Assembly: GCA_028622995.1 (NCBI GenBank)
Contig: JAJQJQ010000002.1
Span: forward strand, 6,944,001-7,008,000
Source: Panagrolaimus kolymaensis
Lineage: Eukaryota > Nematoda > Chromadorea > Rhabditida > Panagrolaimidae
DNA: 64,000 nucleotides
Direction: 5' to 3'
In this document: in pieces, positions 1 through 13,509 of the stretch
Layout: the number at the start of each line of letters is the position of its first letter
How positions within the stretch are numbered: the first letter of the stretch is position 1
Translations under genes and position numbers: made by a program
The notes under the pieces: model-generated
What the model was told of the DNA's origin: nothing
Database searches by the model: none
Seen by the model: the letters and a program-made list of their open reading frames with translations, nothing else

Positions 1-142
1 TGGTTTATTTGTTTTGGATTTTAAGTAAATTCATAAACTATTTTTTTTGTTCGAATTTTCTTAAAACATTTCTCTAGCCCAACAACACTGTAAAGCATCG
101 AGGTTTTTTATTTTCCCTTCATCAAATTTTTCATCCAAACTA
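1..142. repeat. Reference monomer (position 1 set at TGGTTTATTT)
   Basis: I use this copy to number monomer positions. Landmarks in order: TGG at 1-3 (most copies elsewhere have TGT, position 3 being the commonest G/T polymorphism); a T8 run at 41-48; the palindrome TTCGAA at 50-55; TTTTCTTAAAA at 56-66; a variable site CATTTCTCTAG at 67-77; AGCCCAACAACACTG at 76-90, the most GC-rich part; ATCGAGG at 97-103; T6 at 104-109 then ATTTTCCC at 110-117; AAATTTTT at 124-131; ATCCAAAC at 133-140. Only two CpGs occur, each inside a TCGA (51-54 and 98-101). The length is close to a nucleosome core, which is suggestive only. Confidence 0.95.
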
Positions 143-161
143 TGGTTTATTTGTTTTGGAT
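133..161. other. Dyad spanning each monomer junction (first example)
   Basis: ATCCAAA at 133-139 pairs with TTTGGAT at 155-161, which is monomer position 13-19 of the next copy, leaving a 15-nt loop. Allowing one bulged T, the arms extend to ATCCAAAC and GTTTTGGAT. Inside the loop a second short pairing, AAAC with GTTT, is possible. The dyad recurs at nearly every junction in the array. The exceptions I noticed are the CATACAAAC monomers near 35.7-37 kb, the CTACC monomers at 50714, 53096, 59846 and 62506, and a few other point changes. Any hairpin, cruciform or protein-binding role is inference. Confidence 0.5.
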
Positions 162-3100
162 TTTAAGTAAATTCTTAAACTATTTTTTTTGTTCGAATTT
201 TCTTAAAACATTTCTCTAGCCCAACAACTCTGTAAATCATCGAGGTTTTTTATTTTCCCTTCATCAAATTTTTCATCCAAACTATGTTTTATTTGTTTTG
301 GATTTTAAGTAAATTCATAAACTATTTTTTTTGTTCGAATTTTCTTAAAAAATTTCTCTAGCCCAACAACTCTGTAAAGCATCGAGGTTTTTTATTTTCC
401 CTTCATCAAATTTTTCATCCAAACTATGTTTTATTTGTTTTGGATTTTAAGTAAATTCATAAACTATTTTTTTTGTTCGAATTTTCTTAAAACATTTCTC
501 TAGCCCAACAACACTGTAAAGCATCGAGGTTTTTTATTTTCCCTTCATCAAATTTTTCATCCAAACTATGGTTTATTTGTTTTGGATTTTAAGTAAATTC
601 ATAAACTATTTTTTTTGTTCGAATTTTCTTAAAACATTTCTCTAGCCCAACAACACTGTAAAGCATCGAGGTTTTTTATTTTCCCTTCATCAAATTTTTC
701 ATCCAAACTATGGTTTATTTGTTTTGGATTTTAAGTAAATTCATAAACTATTTTTTTTGTTCGAATTTTCTTAAAACATTTCTCTAGCCCAACAACACTG
801 TAAAGCATCGAAATTTTTTATTTTCCCTTCATCAAATTTTTCATCCAAACTTTGGTTTATTTGTTTTGGATTTTAAGTAAATTCATAAACTATTTTTTTT
901 GTTCGAATTTTCTTAAAACATTTCTCTAGCCCAACAACTCTGTAAAGCATCGAGGTTTTTTATTTTCCCTTCATCAAATTTTTCATCCAAACTATGTTTT
1001 ATTTGTTTTGGATTTTAAGTAAATTCATAAACTATTTTTTTTGTTCGAATTTTCTTAAAACATTTCTCTAGCCCAACAACTCTGTAAAGCATCGAGGTTT
1101 TTTATTTTCCCTTCATCAAATTTTTCATCCAAACTATGTTTTATTTGTTTTGGATTTTAAGTAAATTCATAAACTATTTTTTTTGTTCGAATTTTCTTAA
1201 AACATTTCTCTAGCCCAACAACACTGTAAAGCATCGAGGTTTTTTATTTTCCCTTCATCAAATTTTTCATCCAAACTATGGTTTATTTGTTTTGGATTTT
1301 AAGTAAATTCATAAACTATTTTTTTTGTTCGAATTTTCTTAAAACATTTCTCTAGCCCAACAACACTGTAAAGCATCGAGGTTTTTTATTTTCCCTTCAT
1401 CAAATTTTTCATCCAAACTATGGTTTATTTGTTTTGGATTTTAAGTAAATTCATAAACTATTTTTTTTGTTCGAATTTTCTTAAAACATTTATCTAGCCC
1501 AACAACACTGTAAAGCATCGAGGTTTTTTATTTTCCCTTCATCAAATTTTTCATCCAAACTATGTTTTATTTGTTTTGGATTTTAAGTAAATTCATAAAC
1601 TATTTTTTTTGTTCGAATTTTCTTAAAACATTTATCTAGCCCAACAACACTGTAAAGCATCGAGGTGTTTTATTTTCCCTTCATCAAATTTTTCATCCAA
1701 ACTATGTTTTATTTGTTTTGGATTTTAAGTAAATTCATAAACTATTTTTTTTGTTCGAATTTTCTTAAAACATTTCTCTAGCCCAACAACACTGTAAAGC
1801 ATCGAGGTTTTTTATTTTCCCTTCATCAAATTTTTCATCCAAACTATGGTTTATTTGTTTTGGATTTTAAGTAAATTCATAAACTATTTTTTTTGTTCGA
1901 ATTTTCTTAAAACATTTCTCTAGCCCAACAACACTGTAAAGCATCGAGGTTTTTTATTTTCCCTTCATCAAATTTTTCATCCAAACTATGGTTTATTTGT
2001 TTTGGATTTTAAGTAAATTCATAAACTATTTTTTTTGTTCGAATTTTCTTAAAACATTTCTCTAGCCCAACAACACTGTAAAGCATCGAGGTTTTTTATT
2101 TTCCCTTCATCAAATTTTTCATCCAAACTATGGTTTATTTGTTTTGGATTTTAAGTAAATTCATAAACTATTTTTTTTGTTCGAATTTTCTTAAAACATT
2201 TATCTAGCCCAACAACACTGTAAAGCATCGAGGTGTTTTATTTTCCCTTCATCAAATTTTTCATCCAAACTATGTTTTATTTGTTTTGGATTTTAAGTAA
2301 ATTCATAAACTATTTTTTTTGTTCGAATTTTCTTAAAACATTTCTCTAGCCCAACAACACTGTAAAGCATCGAGGTTTTTTATTTTCCCTTCATCAAATT
2401 TTTCATCCAAACTATGGTTTATTTGTTTTGGATTTTAAGTAAATTCATAAACTATTTTTTTTGTTCGAATTTTCTTAAAACATTTCTCTAGCCCAACAAC
2501 ACTGTAAAGCATCGAGGTTTTTTATTTTCCCTTCATCAAATTTTTCATCCAAACTATGTTTTATTTGTTTTGGATTTTAAGTAAATTCATAAACTATTTT
2601 TTTTGTTCGAATTTTCTTAAAACATTTCTCTAGCCCAACAACACTGTAAAGCATCGAGGTTTTTTATTTTCCCTTCATCAAATTTTTCATCCAAACTATG
2701 GTTTATTTGTTTTGGATTTTAAGTAAATTCATAAACTATTTTTTTTGTTCGAATTTTCTTAAAACATTTCTCTAGCCCAACAACACTGTAAAGCATCGAG
2801 GTTTTTTATTTTCCCTTCATCAAATTTTTCATCCAAACTATGGTTTATTTGTTTTGGATTTTAAGTAAATTCATAAACTATTTTTTTTGTTCGAATTTTC
2901 TTAAAACATTTCTCTAGCCCAACAACACTGTAAAGCATCGAGGTTTTTTATTTTCCCTTCATCAAATTTTTCATCCAAACTATGGTTTATTTGTTTTGGA
3001 TTTTAAGTAAATTCATAAACTATTTTTTTTGTTCGAATTTTCTTAAAACATTTCTCTAGCCCAACAACACTGTAAAGCATCGAGGTTTTTTATTTTCCCT

Positions 3101-3791
3101 TCATCAAATTTTTCATCCAAACTATGGTTTATTTGTTTTGGATTTTAAGTAAATTCATAAACTATTTTTTTTGTTCGAATTTTCTTAAAACATTTATCTA
3201 GCCCAACAACACTGTAAAGCATCGAGGTGTTTTATTTTCCCTTCATCAAATTTTTCATCCAAACTATGGTTTATTTGTTTTGGATTTTAAGTAAATTCAT
3301 AAACTATTTTTTTTGTTCGAATTTTCTTAAAACATTTCTCTAGCCCAATAACTCTGTAAAGCATCGAGGTTTTTTATTTTCCCTTCATCAAATTTTTCAT
3401 CCAAACTATGTTTTATTTGTTTTGGATTTTAAGTAAATTCATAAACTATTTTTTTTGTTCGAATTTTCTTAAAACATTTCTCTAGCCCAACAACACTGTA
3501 AAGCATCGAGGTTTTTTATTTTCCCTTCATCAAATTTTTCATCCAAACTATGTTTTATTTGTTTTGGATTTTAAGTAAATTCATAAACTATTTTTTTTGT
3601 TCGAATTTTCTTAAAACATTTATCTAGCCCAACAACACTGTAAAGCATCGAGGTTTTTTATTTTCCCTTCATCAAATTTTTCATCCAAACTATGTTTTAT
3701 TTGTTTTGGATTTTAAGTAAATTCATAAACTATTTTTTTTGTTCGAATTTTCTTAAAACATTTATCTAGCCCAACAACACTGTAAAGCATC

Positions 3792-3925
3792 GAGGTGTTT
3801 TATTTTCCCTTCATCAAATTTTTCATCCAAACTATGGTTTATTTGTTTTGGATTTTAAGTAAATTCATAAACTATTTTTTTTGTTCGAATTTTCTTAAAA
3901 CATTTCTCTAGCCGAACAACCCTGT
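3792..3925. repeat. Two-monomer signature shared with 18.02-18.15 kb
   Basis: A monomer ending in GAGGTG (3792) is followed by one carrying GCCGAACAACCCTG (from 3911). The same two rare variants, in the same order and spacing, sit at 18022 and 18141, exactly 14,230 bp downstream. I saw the GCCGAACAACCCTG variant nowhere else. The neighbouring monomers at the two sites belong to different local families, so a short stretch appears to have been copied or moved about 100 monomers away. Confidence 0.8.
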
Positions 3926-6900
3926 AAAGCATCGAGGTTTTTTATTTTCCCTTCATCAAATTTTTCATCCAAACTATGTTTTATTTGTTTTGGATTTTAA
4001 GTAAATTCATAAACTATTTTTTTTGTTCGAATTTTCTTAAAACATTTCTCTAGCCCAACAACACTGTAAAGCATCGAGGTTTTTTATTTTTCCTTCATCA
4101 AATTTTTCATCCAAACTATGGTTTATTTGTTTTGGATTTTAAGTAAATTCATAAACTATTTTTTTTGTTCGAATTTTCTTAAAACATTTCTCTAGCCCAA
4201 CAACACTGTAAAGCATCGAGGTTTTTTATTTTCCCTTCATCAAATTTTTCATCCAAACTATGGTTTATTTGTTTTGGATTTTAAGTAAATTAATAAACTA
4301 TTTTTTTTGTTCGAATTTTCTTAAAACATTTCTCTAGCCCAACAACACTGTAAAGCATCGAGGTTTTTTATTTTTCCTTCATCAAATTTTTCATCCAAAC
4401 TATGGTTTATTTGTTTTGGATTTTAAGTAAATTCATAAACTATTTTTTTTGTTCGAATTTTCTTAAAACATTTCTCTAGCCCAACAACACTGTAAAGCAT
4501 CGAGGTTTTTTATTTTCCCTTCATCAAATTTTTCATCCAAACTATGGTTTATTTGTTTTGGATTTTAAGTAAATTCATAAACTATTTTTTTTGTTCGAAT
4601 TTTCTTAAAACATTTTTTCTAGCCCAACAACACTGTAAAGCATCGAGGTTTTTTATTTTCCCTTCATCAAATTTTTCATCCAAACTATGGTTTATTTGTT
4701 TTGGATTTTAAGTAAATTAATAAACTATTTTTTTTGTTCGAATTTTCTTAAAACATTTCTCTAGTCCAACAACACTGTAAAGCATCGAGGTTTTTTATTT
4801 TCCCTTCATCAAATTTTTCATCCAAACTATGGTTTATTTGTTTTGGATTTTAAGTAAATTCATAAACTATTTTTTTTGTTCGAATTTTCTTAAAACATTT
4901 CTCTAGCCCAACAACACTGTAAAGCATCGAGGTTTTTTATTTTCCCTTCATCAAATTTTTCATCCAAACTATGGTTTATTTGTTTTGGATTTTAAGTAAA
5001 TTAATAAACTATTTTTTTTGTTCGAATTTTCTTAAAACATTTCTCTAGCCCAACAACACTGTAAAGCATCGAGGTTTTTTATTTTCCCTTCATCAAATTT
5101 TTCATCCAAACTATGGTTTATTTGTTTTGGATTTTAAGTAAATTCATAAACTATTTTTTTTGTTCGAATTTTCTTAAAACATTTTTTCTAGCCCAACAAC
5201 ACTGTAAAGCATCGAGGTTTTTTATTTTCCCTTCATCAAATTTTTCATCCAAACTATGGTTTATTTGTTTTGGATTTTAAGTAAATTAATAAACTATTTT
5301 TTTTGTTCGAATTTTCTTAAAACATTTCTCTAGCCCAACAACACTGTAAAGCATCGAGGTTTTTTATTTTCCCTTCATCAAATTTTTCATCCAAACTATG
5401 TTTTATTTGTTTTGGATTTTAAGTAAATTCATAAACTATTTTTTTTGTTCGAATTTTCTTAAAACATTTTTTCTAGCCCAACAACACTGTAAAGCATCGA
5501 GGTTTTTTATTTTCCCTTCATCAAATTTTTCATCCAAACTATGTTTTATTTGTTTTGGATTTTAAGTAAATTCATAAACTATTTTTTTTGTTCGAATTTT
5601 CTTAAAACATTTTTTCTAGCCCAACAACACTGTAAAGCATCGAGGTTTTTTATTTTCCCTTCATCAAATTTTTCATCCAAACTATGTTTTATTTGTTTTG
5701 GATTTTAAGTAAATTCATAAACTATTTTTTTTGTTCGAATTTTCTTAAAACATTTTTTCTAGCCCAACAACACTGTAAAGCATCGAGGTTTTTTATTTTC
5801 CCTTCATCAAATTTTTCATCCAAACTATGTTTTATTTGTTTTGGATTTTAAGTAAATTCATAAACTATTTTTTTTGTTCGAATTTTCTTAAAACATTTAT
5901 CTAGCCCAACAACACTGTAAAGCATCGAGGTGTTTTATTTTCCCTTCATCAAATTTTTCATCCAAACTATGTTTTATTTGTTTTGGATTTTAAGTAAATT
6001 CATAAACTATTTTTTTTGTTCGAATTTTCTTAAAACATTTATCTAGCCCAACAACACTGTAAAGCATCGAGGTGTTTTATTTTCCCTTCATCAAATTTTT
6101 CATCCAAACTATGGTTTATTTGTTTTGGATTTTAAGTAAATTAATAAACTATTTTTTTTGTTCGAATTTTCTTAAAACATTTCTCTAGCCCAACAACACT
6201 GTAAAGCATCGAGGTTTTTTATTTTCCCTTCATCAAATTTTTCATCCAAACTATGTTTTATTTGTTTTGGATTTTAAGTAAATTCATAAACTATTTTTTT
6301 TGTTCGAATTTTCTTAAAACATTTTTTCTAGCCCAACAACACTGTAAAGCATCGAGGTTTTTTATTTTCCCTTCATCAAATTTTTCATCCAAACTATGTT
6401 TTATTTGTTTTGGATTTTAAGTAAATTCATAAACTATTTTTTTTGTTCGAATTTTCTTAAAACATTTTTTCTAGCCCAACAACACTGTAAAGCATCGAGG
6501 TTTTTTATTTTCCCTTCATCAAATTTTTCATCCAAACTATGTTTTATTTGTTTTGGATTTTAAGTAAATTCATAAACTATTTTTTTTGTTCGAATTTTCT
6601 TAAAACATTTTTTCTAGCCCAACAACACTGTAAAGCATCGAGGTTTTTTATTTTCCCTTCATCAAATTTTTCATCCAAACTATGTTTTATTTGTTTTGGA
6701 TTTTAAGTAAATTCATAAACTATTTTTTTTGTTCGAATTTTCTTAAAACATTTCTCTAGCCCAACAACACTGTAAAGCATCGAGGTTTTTTATTTTCCCT
6801 TCATCAAATTTTTCATCCAAACTATGTTTTATTTGTTTTGGATTTTAAGTAAATTCATAAACTATTTTTTTTGTTCGAATTTTATTAAAACATTTCTCTA

Positions 6901-8387
6901 GCCCAACAACACTGTAAAGCATCGAGGTTTTTTATTTTCCCTTCATCAAATTTTTCATCCAAACTATGTTTTATTTGTTTTGGATTTTAAGTAAATTCAT
7001 AAACTATTTTTTTTGTTCGAATTTTCTTAAAACATTTTTTCTAGCCCAACAACACTGTAAAGCATCGAGGTTTTTTATTTTCCCTTCATCAAATTTTTCA
7101 TCCAAACTATGTTTTATTTGTTTTGGATTTTAAGTAAATTCATAAACTATTTTTTTTGTTCGAATTTTCTTAAAACATTTATCTAGCCCAACAACACTGT
7201 AAAGCATCGAGGTTTTTTATTTTCCCTTCATCAAATTTTTCATCCAAACTATGTTTTATTTGTTTTGGATTTTAAGTAAATTCATAAACTATTTTTTTTG
7301 TTCGAATTTTCTTAAAACATTTCTCTAGCCCAACAACACTGTAAAGCATCGAGGTTTTTTATTTTCCCTTCATCAAATTTTTCATCCAAACTATGTTTTA
7401 TTTGTTTTGGATTTTAAGTAAATTCATAAACTATTTTTTTTGTTCGAATTTTCTTAAAACATTTATCTAGCCCAACAACACTGTAAAGCTTCGAGGTTTT
7501 TTATTTTCCCTTCATCAAATTTTTCATCCAAACTATGGTTTATTTGTTTTTGATTTTAAGTAAATTCATAAACTATTGTTTTGTTCGAATTTTCTTAAAA
7601 CATTTATCTAGCCCAACAACACTGTAAAGCATCGAGGTTTTTTATTTTCCCTTCATCAAATTTTTCATCCAAACTATGGTTTATTTGTTTTGGATTTTAA
7701 GTAAATTCATAAACTATTTTTTTTGTTCGAATTTTCTTAAAACATTTATCTAGCCCAACAACACTGTAAAGCATCGAGGTTTTTTATTTTCCCTTCATCA
7801 AATTTTTCATCCAAACTATGGTTTATTTGTTTTGGATTTTAAGTAAATTCATAAACTATTTTTTTTGTTCGAATTTTCTTAAAACATTTCTCTAGCCCAA
7901 CAACACTGTAAAGCATCGAGGTTTTTTATTTTCCCTTCATCAAATTTTTCATCCAAACTATGTTTTATTTGTTTTGGATTTTAAGTAAATTCATAAACTA
8001 TTTTTTTTGTTCGAATTTTCTTAAAACATTTATCTAGCCCAACAACACTGTAAAGCATCGAGGTTTTTTATTTTCCCTTCATCAAATTTTTCATCCAAAC
8101 TATGTTTTATTTGTTTTGGATTTTAAGTAAATTCATAAACTATTTTTTTTGTTCGAATTTTCTTAAAACATTTTTTCTGGCCCAACAACACTGTAAAGCA
8201 TCGAGGTTTTTTATTTTCCCTTCATCAAATTTTTCATCCAAACTATGTTTTATTTGTTTTGGATTTTAAGTAAATTCATAAACTATTTTTTTTGTTCGAA
8301 TTTTCATAAAACATTTCTCTAGCCCAACAACACTGTAAAGCATCGAGGTTTTTTATTTTCCCTTCATCAAATTTTTCATCCAAACTA

Positions 8388-10094
8388 TGGTTTATTTGTT
8401 TTGGATTTTAAGTAAATTCATAAACTATTTTTTTTGTTCGAATTTTCTTAAAACATTTTTTCTAGCCCAACAACACTGTAAAGCATCGAGGTTTTTTATT
8501 TTCCCTTCATCAAATTTTTCATCCAAACTATGTTTTATTTGTTTTGGATTTTAAGTAAATTCATAAACTATTTTTTTTGTTCGAATTTTCTTAAAACATT
8601 TATCTAGCCCAACAACACTGTAAAGCATCGAGGTTTTTTATTTTCCCTTCATCAAATTTTTCATCCAAACTATGTTTTATTTGTTTTGGATTTTAAGTAA
8701 ATTCATAAACTATTTTTTTTGTTCGAATTTTCTTAAAACATTTCTCTAGCCCAACAACACTGTAAAGCATCGAGGTTTTTTATTTTCCCTTCATCAAATT
8801 TTTCATCCAAACTATGTTTTATTTGTTTTGGATTTTAAGTAAATTCATAAACTATTTTTTTTGTTCGAATTTTATTAAAACATTTCTCTAGCCCAACAAC
8901 ACTGTAAAGCATCGAGGTTTTTTATTTTCCCTTCATCAAATTTTTCATCCAAACTATGTTTTATTTGTTTTGGATTTTAAGTAAATTCATAAACTATTTT
9001 TTTTGTTCGAATTTTCTTAAAACATTTTTTCTAGCCCAACAACACTGTAAAGCATCGAGGTTTTTTATTTTCCCTTCATCAAATTTTTCATCCAAACTAT
9101 GTTTTATTTGTTTTGGATTTTAAGTAAATTCATAAACTATTTTTTTTGTTCGAATTTTCTTAAAACATTTTTTCTAGCCCAACAACACTGTAAAGCATCG
9201 AGGTTTTTTATTTTCCCTTCATCAAATTTTTCATCCAAACTATGTTTTATTTGTTTTGGATTTTAAGTAAATTCATAAACTATTTTTTTTGTTCGAATTT
9301 TCTTAAAACATTTTTTCTAGCCCAACAACACTGTAAAGCATCGAGGTTTTTTATTTTCCCTTCATCAAATTTTTCATCCAAACTATGTTTTATTTGTTTT
9401 GGATTTTAAGTAAATTCATAAACTATTTTTTTTGTTCGAATTTTCTTAAAACATTTCTCTAGCCCAACAACACTGTAAAGCATCGAGGTTTTTTATTTTC
9501 CCTTCATCAAATTTTTCATCCAAATTATGTTTTATTTGTTTTGGATTTTAAGTAAATTCATAAACTATTTTTTTTGTTCGAATTTTCTTAAAACATTTAT
9601 CTAGCCCAACAACACTGTAAAGCATCGAGGTTTTTTATTTTCCCTTCATCAAATTTTTCATCCAAACTATGTTTTATTTGTTTTGGATTTTAAGTAAATT
9701 CATAAACTATTTTTTTTGTTCGAATTTTCTTAAAACATTTCTCTAGCCCAACAACACTGTAAAGCATCGAGGTTTTTTATTTTCCCTTCATCAAATTTTT
9801 CATCCAAACTATGTTTTATTTGTTTTGGATTTTAAGTAAATTCATAAACTATTTTTTTTGTTCGAATTTTCTTAAAACATTTATCTAGCCCAACAACACT
9901 GTAAAGCATAGAGGTTTTTTATATTCCCTTCATCAAATTTTTCATCCAAACTATGGTTTATTTGTTTTTGATTTTAAGTAAATTCATAAACTATTGTTTT
10001 GTTCGAATTTTCTTAAAACATTTATCTAGCCCAACAACACTGTAAAGCATCGAGGTTTTTTATTTTCCCTTCATCAAATTTTTCATCCAAACTA
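8388..10094. repeat. 12-monomer unit U, copy 1 (1707 bp)
   Basis: Unit U is defined by four markers that recur exactly 1707 bp later: TTTATTAAAA (8871 and 10578), CAAATTATG (9521 and 11228), GCATAGAGG with ATATTCCC (9906 and 11613), and GTTTTTGATT with CTATTGTTTTG (about 9964-9995 and 11671-11702). The two monomers just upstream carry CTGGCCC (8177) and CATAAAAC (8305). Those two are not repeated before copy 2 but are repeated before copy 3. Confidence 0.88.
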
Positions 10095-11801
10095 TGGTTT
10101 ATTTGTTTTAGATTTTAAGTAAATTCATAAACTATTTTTTTTGTTCGAATTTTCTTAAAACATTTTTTCTAGCCCAACAACACTGTAAAGCATCGAGGTT
10201 TTTTATTTTCCCTTCATCAAATTTTTCATCCAAACTATGTTTTATTTGTTTTGGATTTTAAGTAAATTCATAAACTATTTTTTTTGTTCGAATTTTCTTA
10301 AAACATTTATCTAGCCCAACAACACTGTAAAGCATCGAGGTTTTTTATTTTCCCTTCATCAAATTTTTCATCCAAACTATGTTTTATTTGTTTTGGATTT
10401 TAAGTAAATTCATAAACTATTTTTTTTGTTCGAATTTTCTTAAAACATTTCTCTAGCCCAACAACACTGTAAAGCATCGAGGTTTTTTATTTTCCCTTCA
10501 TCAAATTTTTCATCCAAACTATGTTTTATTTGTTTTGGATTTTAAGTAAATTCATAAACTATTTTTTTTGTTCGAATTTTATTAAAACATTTCTCTAGCC
10601 CAACAACACTGTAAAGCATCGAGGTTTTTTATTTTCCCTTCATCAAATTTTTCATCCAAACTATGTTTTATTTGTTTTGGATTTTAAGTAAATTCATAAA
10701 CTATTTTTTTTGTTCGAATTTTCTTAAAACATTTTTTCTAGCCCAACAACACTGTAAAGCATCGAGGTTTTTTATTTTCCCTTCATCAAATTTTTCATCC
10801 AAACTATGTTTTATTTGTTTTGGATTTTAAGTAAATTCATAAACTATTTTTTTTGTTCGAATTTTCTTAAAACATTTTTTCTAGCCCAACAACACTGTAA
10901 AGCATCGAGGTTTTTTATTTTCCCTTCATCAAATTTTTCATCCAAACTATGTTTTATTTGTTTTGGATTTTAAGTAAATTCATAAACTATTTTTTTTGTT
11001 CGAATTTTCTTAAAACATTTTTTCTAGCCCAACAACACTGTAAAGCATCGAGGTTTTTTATTTTCCCTTCATCAAATTTTTCATCCAAACTATGTTTTAT
11101 TTGTTTTGGATTTTAAGTAAATTCATAAACTATTTTTTTTGTTCGAATTTTCTTAAAACATTTCTCTAGCCCAACAACACTGTAAAGCATCGAGGTTTTT
11201 TATTTTCCCTTCATCAAATTTTTCATCCAAATTATGTTTTATTTGTTTTGGATTTTAAGTAAATTCATAAACTATTTTTTTTGTTCGAATTTTCTTAAAA
11301 CATTTATCTAGCCCAACAACACTGTAAAGCATCGAGGTTTTTTATTTTCCCTTCATCAAATTTTTCATCCAAACTATGTTTTATTTGTTTTGGATTTTAA
11401 GTAAATTCATAAACTATTTTTTTTGTTCGAATTTTCTTAAAACATTTCTCTAGCCCAACAACACTGTAAAGCATCGAGGTTTTTTATTTTCCCTTCATCA
11501 AATTTTTCATCCAAACTATGTTTTATTTGTTTTGGATTTTAAGTAAATTCATAAACTATTTTTTTTGTTCGAATTTTCTTAAAACATTTATCTAGCCCAA
11601 CAACACTGTAAAGCATAGAGGTTTTTTATATTCCCTTCATCAAATTTTTCATCCAAACTATGGTTTATTTGTTTTTGATTTTAAGTAAATTCATAAACTA
11701 TTGTTTTGTTCGAATTTTCTTAAAACATTTATCTAGCCCAACAACACTGTAAAGCATCGAGGTTTTTTATTTTCCCTTCATCAAATTTTTCATCCAAACT
11801 A
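10095..11801. repeat. 12-monomer unit U, copy 2 (1707 bp)
   Basis: It follows copy 1 directly and ends where the next TGG monomer starts at 11802. All internal markers of copy 1 are kept at 1707-bp spacing. Its first monomer differs from copy 1 at the GTTTTAGA versus GTTTTGGA site. The monomer before it has the ordinary sequence where copy 1 has CATAAAAC. It is one of two abutting U units, so this is true tandem higher-order repetition. Confidence 0.88.
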
Positions 11802-13509
11802 TGGTTTATTTGTTTTGGATTTTAAGTAAATTCATAAACTATTTTTTTTGTTCGAATTTTCTTAAAACATTTCTCTAGCCCAACAACACTGTAAAGCATC
11901 GAGGTTTTTTATTTTCCCTTCATCAAATTTTTCATCCAAACAATGTTTTATTTATTTTGGATTTTAAGTAAATTCATAAACTATTTTTTTTGTTCGAATT
12001 TTCTTAAAACATTTCTCTAGCCCAACAACAGTGTAAAGCATCGAGGTTTTTTATTTTCCCTTCATCAAATTTTTCATCCAAACTATGTTTTATTTGTTTT
12101 GGATTTTAAGTAAATTCATAAACTATTTTTTTTGTTCGAATTTTCTTAAAACATTTCTCTAGCCCAACAACACTGTAAAGCATCGAGGTTTTTTATTTTC
12201 CCTTCATCAAATTTTTCATCCAAACTATGTTTTATTTGTTTTGGATTTTAAGTAAATTCATAAACTATTTTTTTTGTTCGAATTTTCTTAAAACATTTTT
12301 TCTAGCCCAACAACACTGTAAAGCATCAAGGTTTTTTATTTTCCCTTCATCAAATTTTTCATCCAAACTATGTTTTATTTGTTTTGGATTTTAAGTAAAT
12401 TCATAAACTATTTTTTTTGTTCGAATTTTCTTAAAACATTTTCTCTAGCCCAACAACACTGTAAAGCATCAAGGTTTTTTATTTTCCCTTCATCAAATTT
12501 TTCATCCAAACTATGTTTTATTTGTTTTGGATTTTAAGTAAATTCATAAACTATTTTTTTTGTTCGAATTTTCTTAAAACATTTTTTCTAGCCCAACAAC
12601 ACTGTAAAGCATCAAGGTTTTTTATTTTCCCTTCATCAAATTTTTCATCCAAACTATGTTTTATTTGTTTTGGATTTTAAGTAAATTCATAAACTATTTT
12701 TTTTGTTCGAATTTTCTTAAAACATTTCTCTAGCCCAACAACACTGTAAAGCATCGAGGTTTTTTATTTTCCCTTCATCAAATTTTTCATCCAAACTATG
12801 TTTTATTTGTTTTGGATTTTAAGTAAATTCATAAACTATTTTTTTTGTTCGAATTTTCTTAAAACATTTATCTAGCCCAACAACACTGTAAAGCATCGAG
12901 GTTTTTTATTTTCCCTTCATCAAATTTTTCATCCAAACTATGTTTTATTTGTTTTGGATTTTAAGTAAATTCATAAACTATTTTTTTTGTTCGAATTTTC
13001 TTAAAACATTTCTCTAGCCCAACAACACTGTAAAGCATCGAGGTTTTTTATTTTCCCTTCATCAAATTTTTCATCCAAACAATGTTTTATTTATTTTGGA
13101 TTTTAAGTAAATTCATAAACTATTTTTTTTGTTCGAATTTTCTTAAAACATTTCTCTAGCCCAACAACAGTGTAAAGCATCGAGGTTTTTTATTTTCCCT
13201 TCATCAAATTTTTCATCCAAACTATGTTTTATTTGTTTTGGATTTTAAGTAAATTCATAAACTATTTTTTTTGTTCGAATTTTCTTAAAACATTTTTTCT
13301 GGCCCAACAACACTGTAAAGCATCGAGGTTTTTTATTTTCCCTTCATCAAATTTTTCATCCAAACTATGTTTTATTTGTTTTGGATTTTAAGTAAATTCA
13401 TAAACTATTTTTTTTGTTCGAATTTTCATAAAACATTTCTCTAGCCCAACAACACTGTAAAGCATCGAGGTTTTTTATTTTCCCTTCATCAAATTTTTCA
13501 TCCAAACTA
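11802..13509. repeat. 12-monomer unit V (1708 bp)
   Basis: Twelve monomers lie between U copy 2 and U copy 3. Markers are CAATGTTTTATTTATTTTGG at 11941 with CAACAGTG in the same monomer, and three successive monomers ending CATCAAGG (12324, 12467, 12610). The CAATG/CAACAGTG monomer recurs 1139 bp later (13080). The last two monomers carry CTGGCCC (13299) and CATAAAAC (13427), the same pair that precedes U copy 1. Confidence 0.82.

Larger units (their letters stand above)
1..4544. repeat. Length-homogeneous domain: 32 monomers, all 142 bp
   Basis: The start at 4545 is exactly 32 x 142 bases after base 1, and I saw no compensating indels. The first length variant, with one extra T, is the monomer at 4545-4687. 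Variation here is substitutional: TGG/TGT at monomer position 3, CTC/ATC at the 72 site, CAACACTG/CAACTCTG at about 82-90, and GAGGTG in place of GAGGTT at 1662, 2230, 3224 and 3792. The spacings of 568, 994 and 568 bp for that last variant show it travelling in 4- and 7-monomer steps. Confidence 0.9.

Noticed and set aside
41..48. T8 run as a transcription terminator
   Set aside because: Runs of four or more T occur many times per monomer as part of the AT-rich repeat. There is no transcript or preceding hairpin to support a terminator.
49..66. CENP-B box
   Set aside because: TTCG is present at 50-53, but the required downstream A and CGGG of the box are absent from the monomer.
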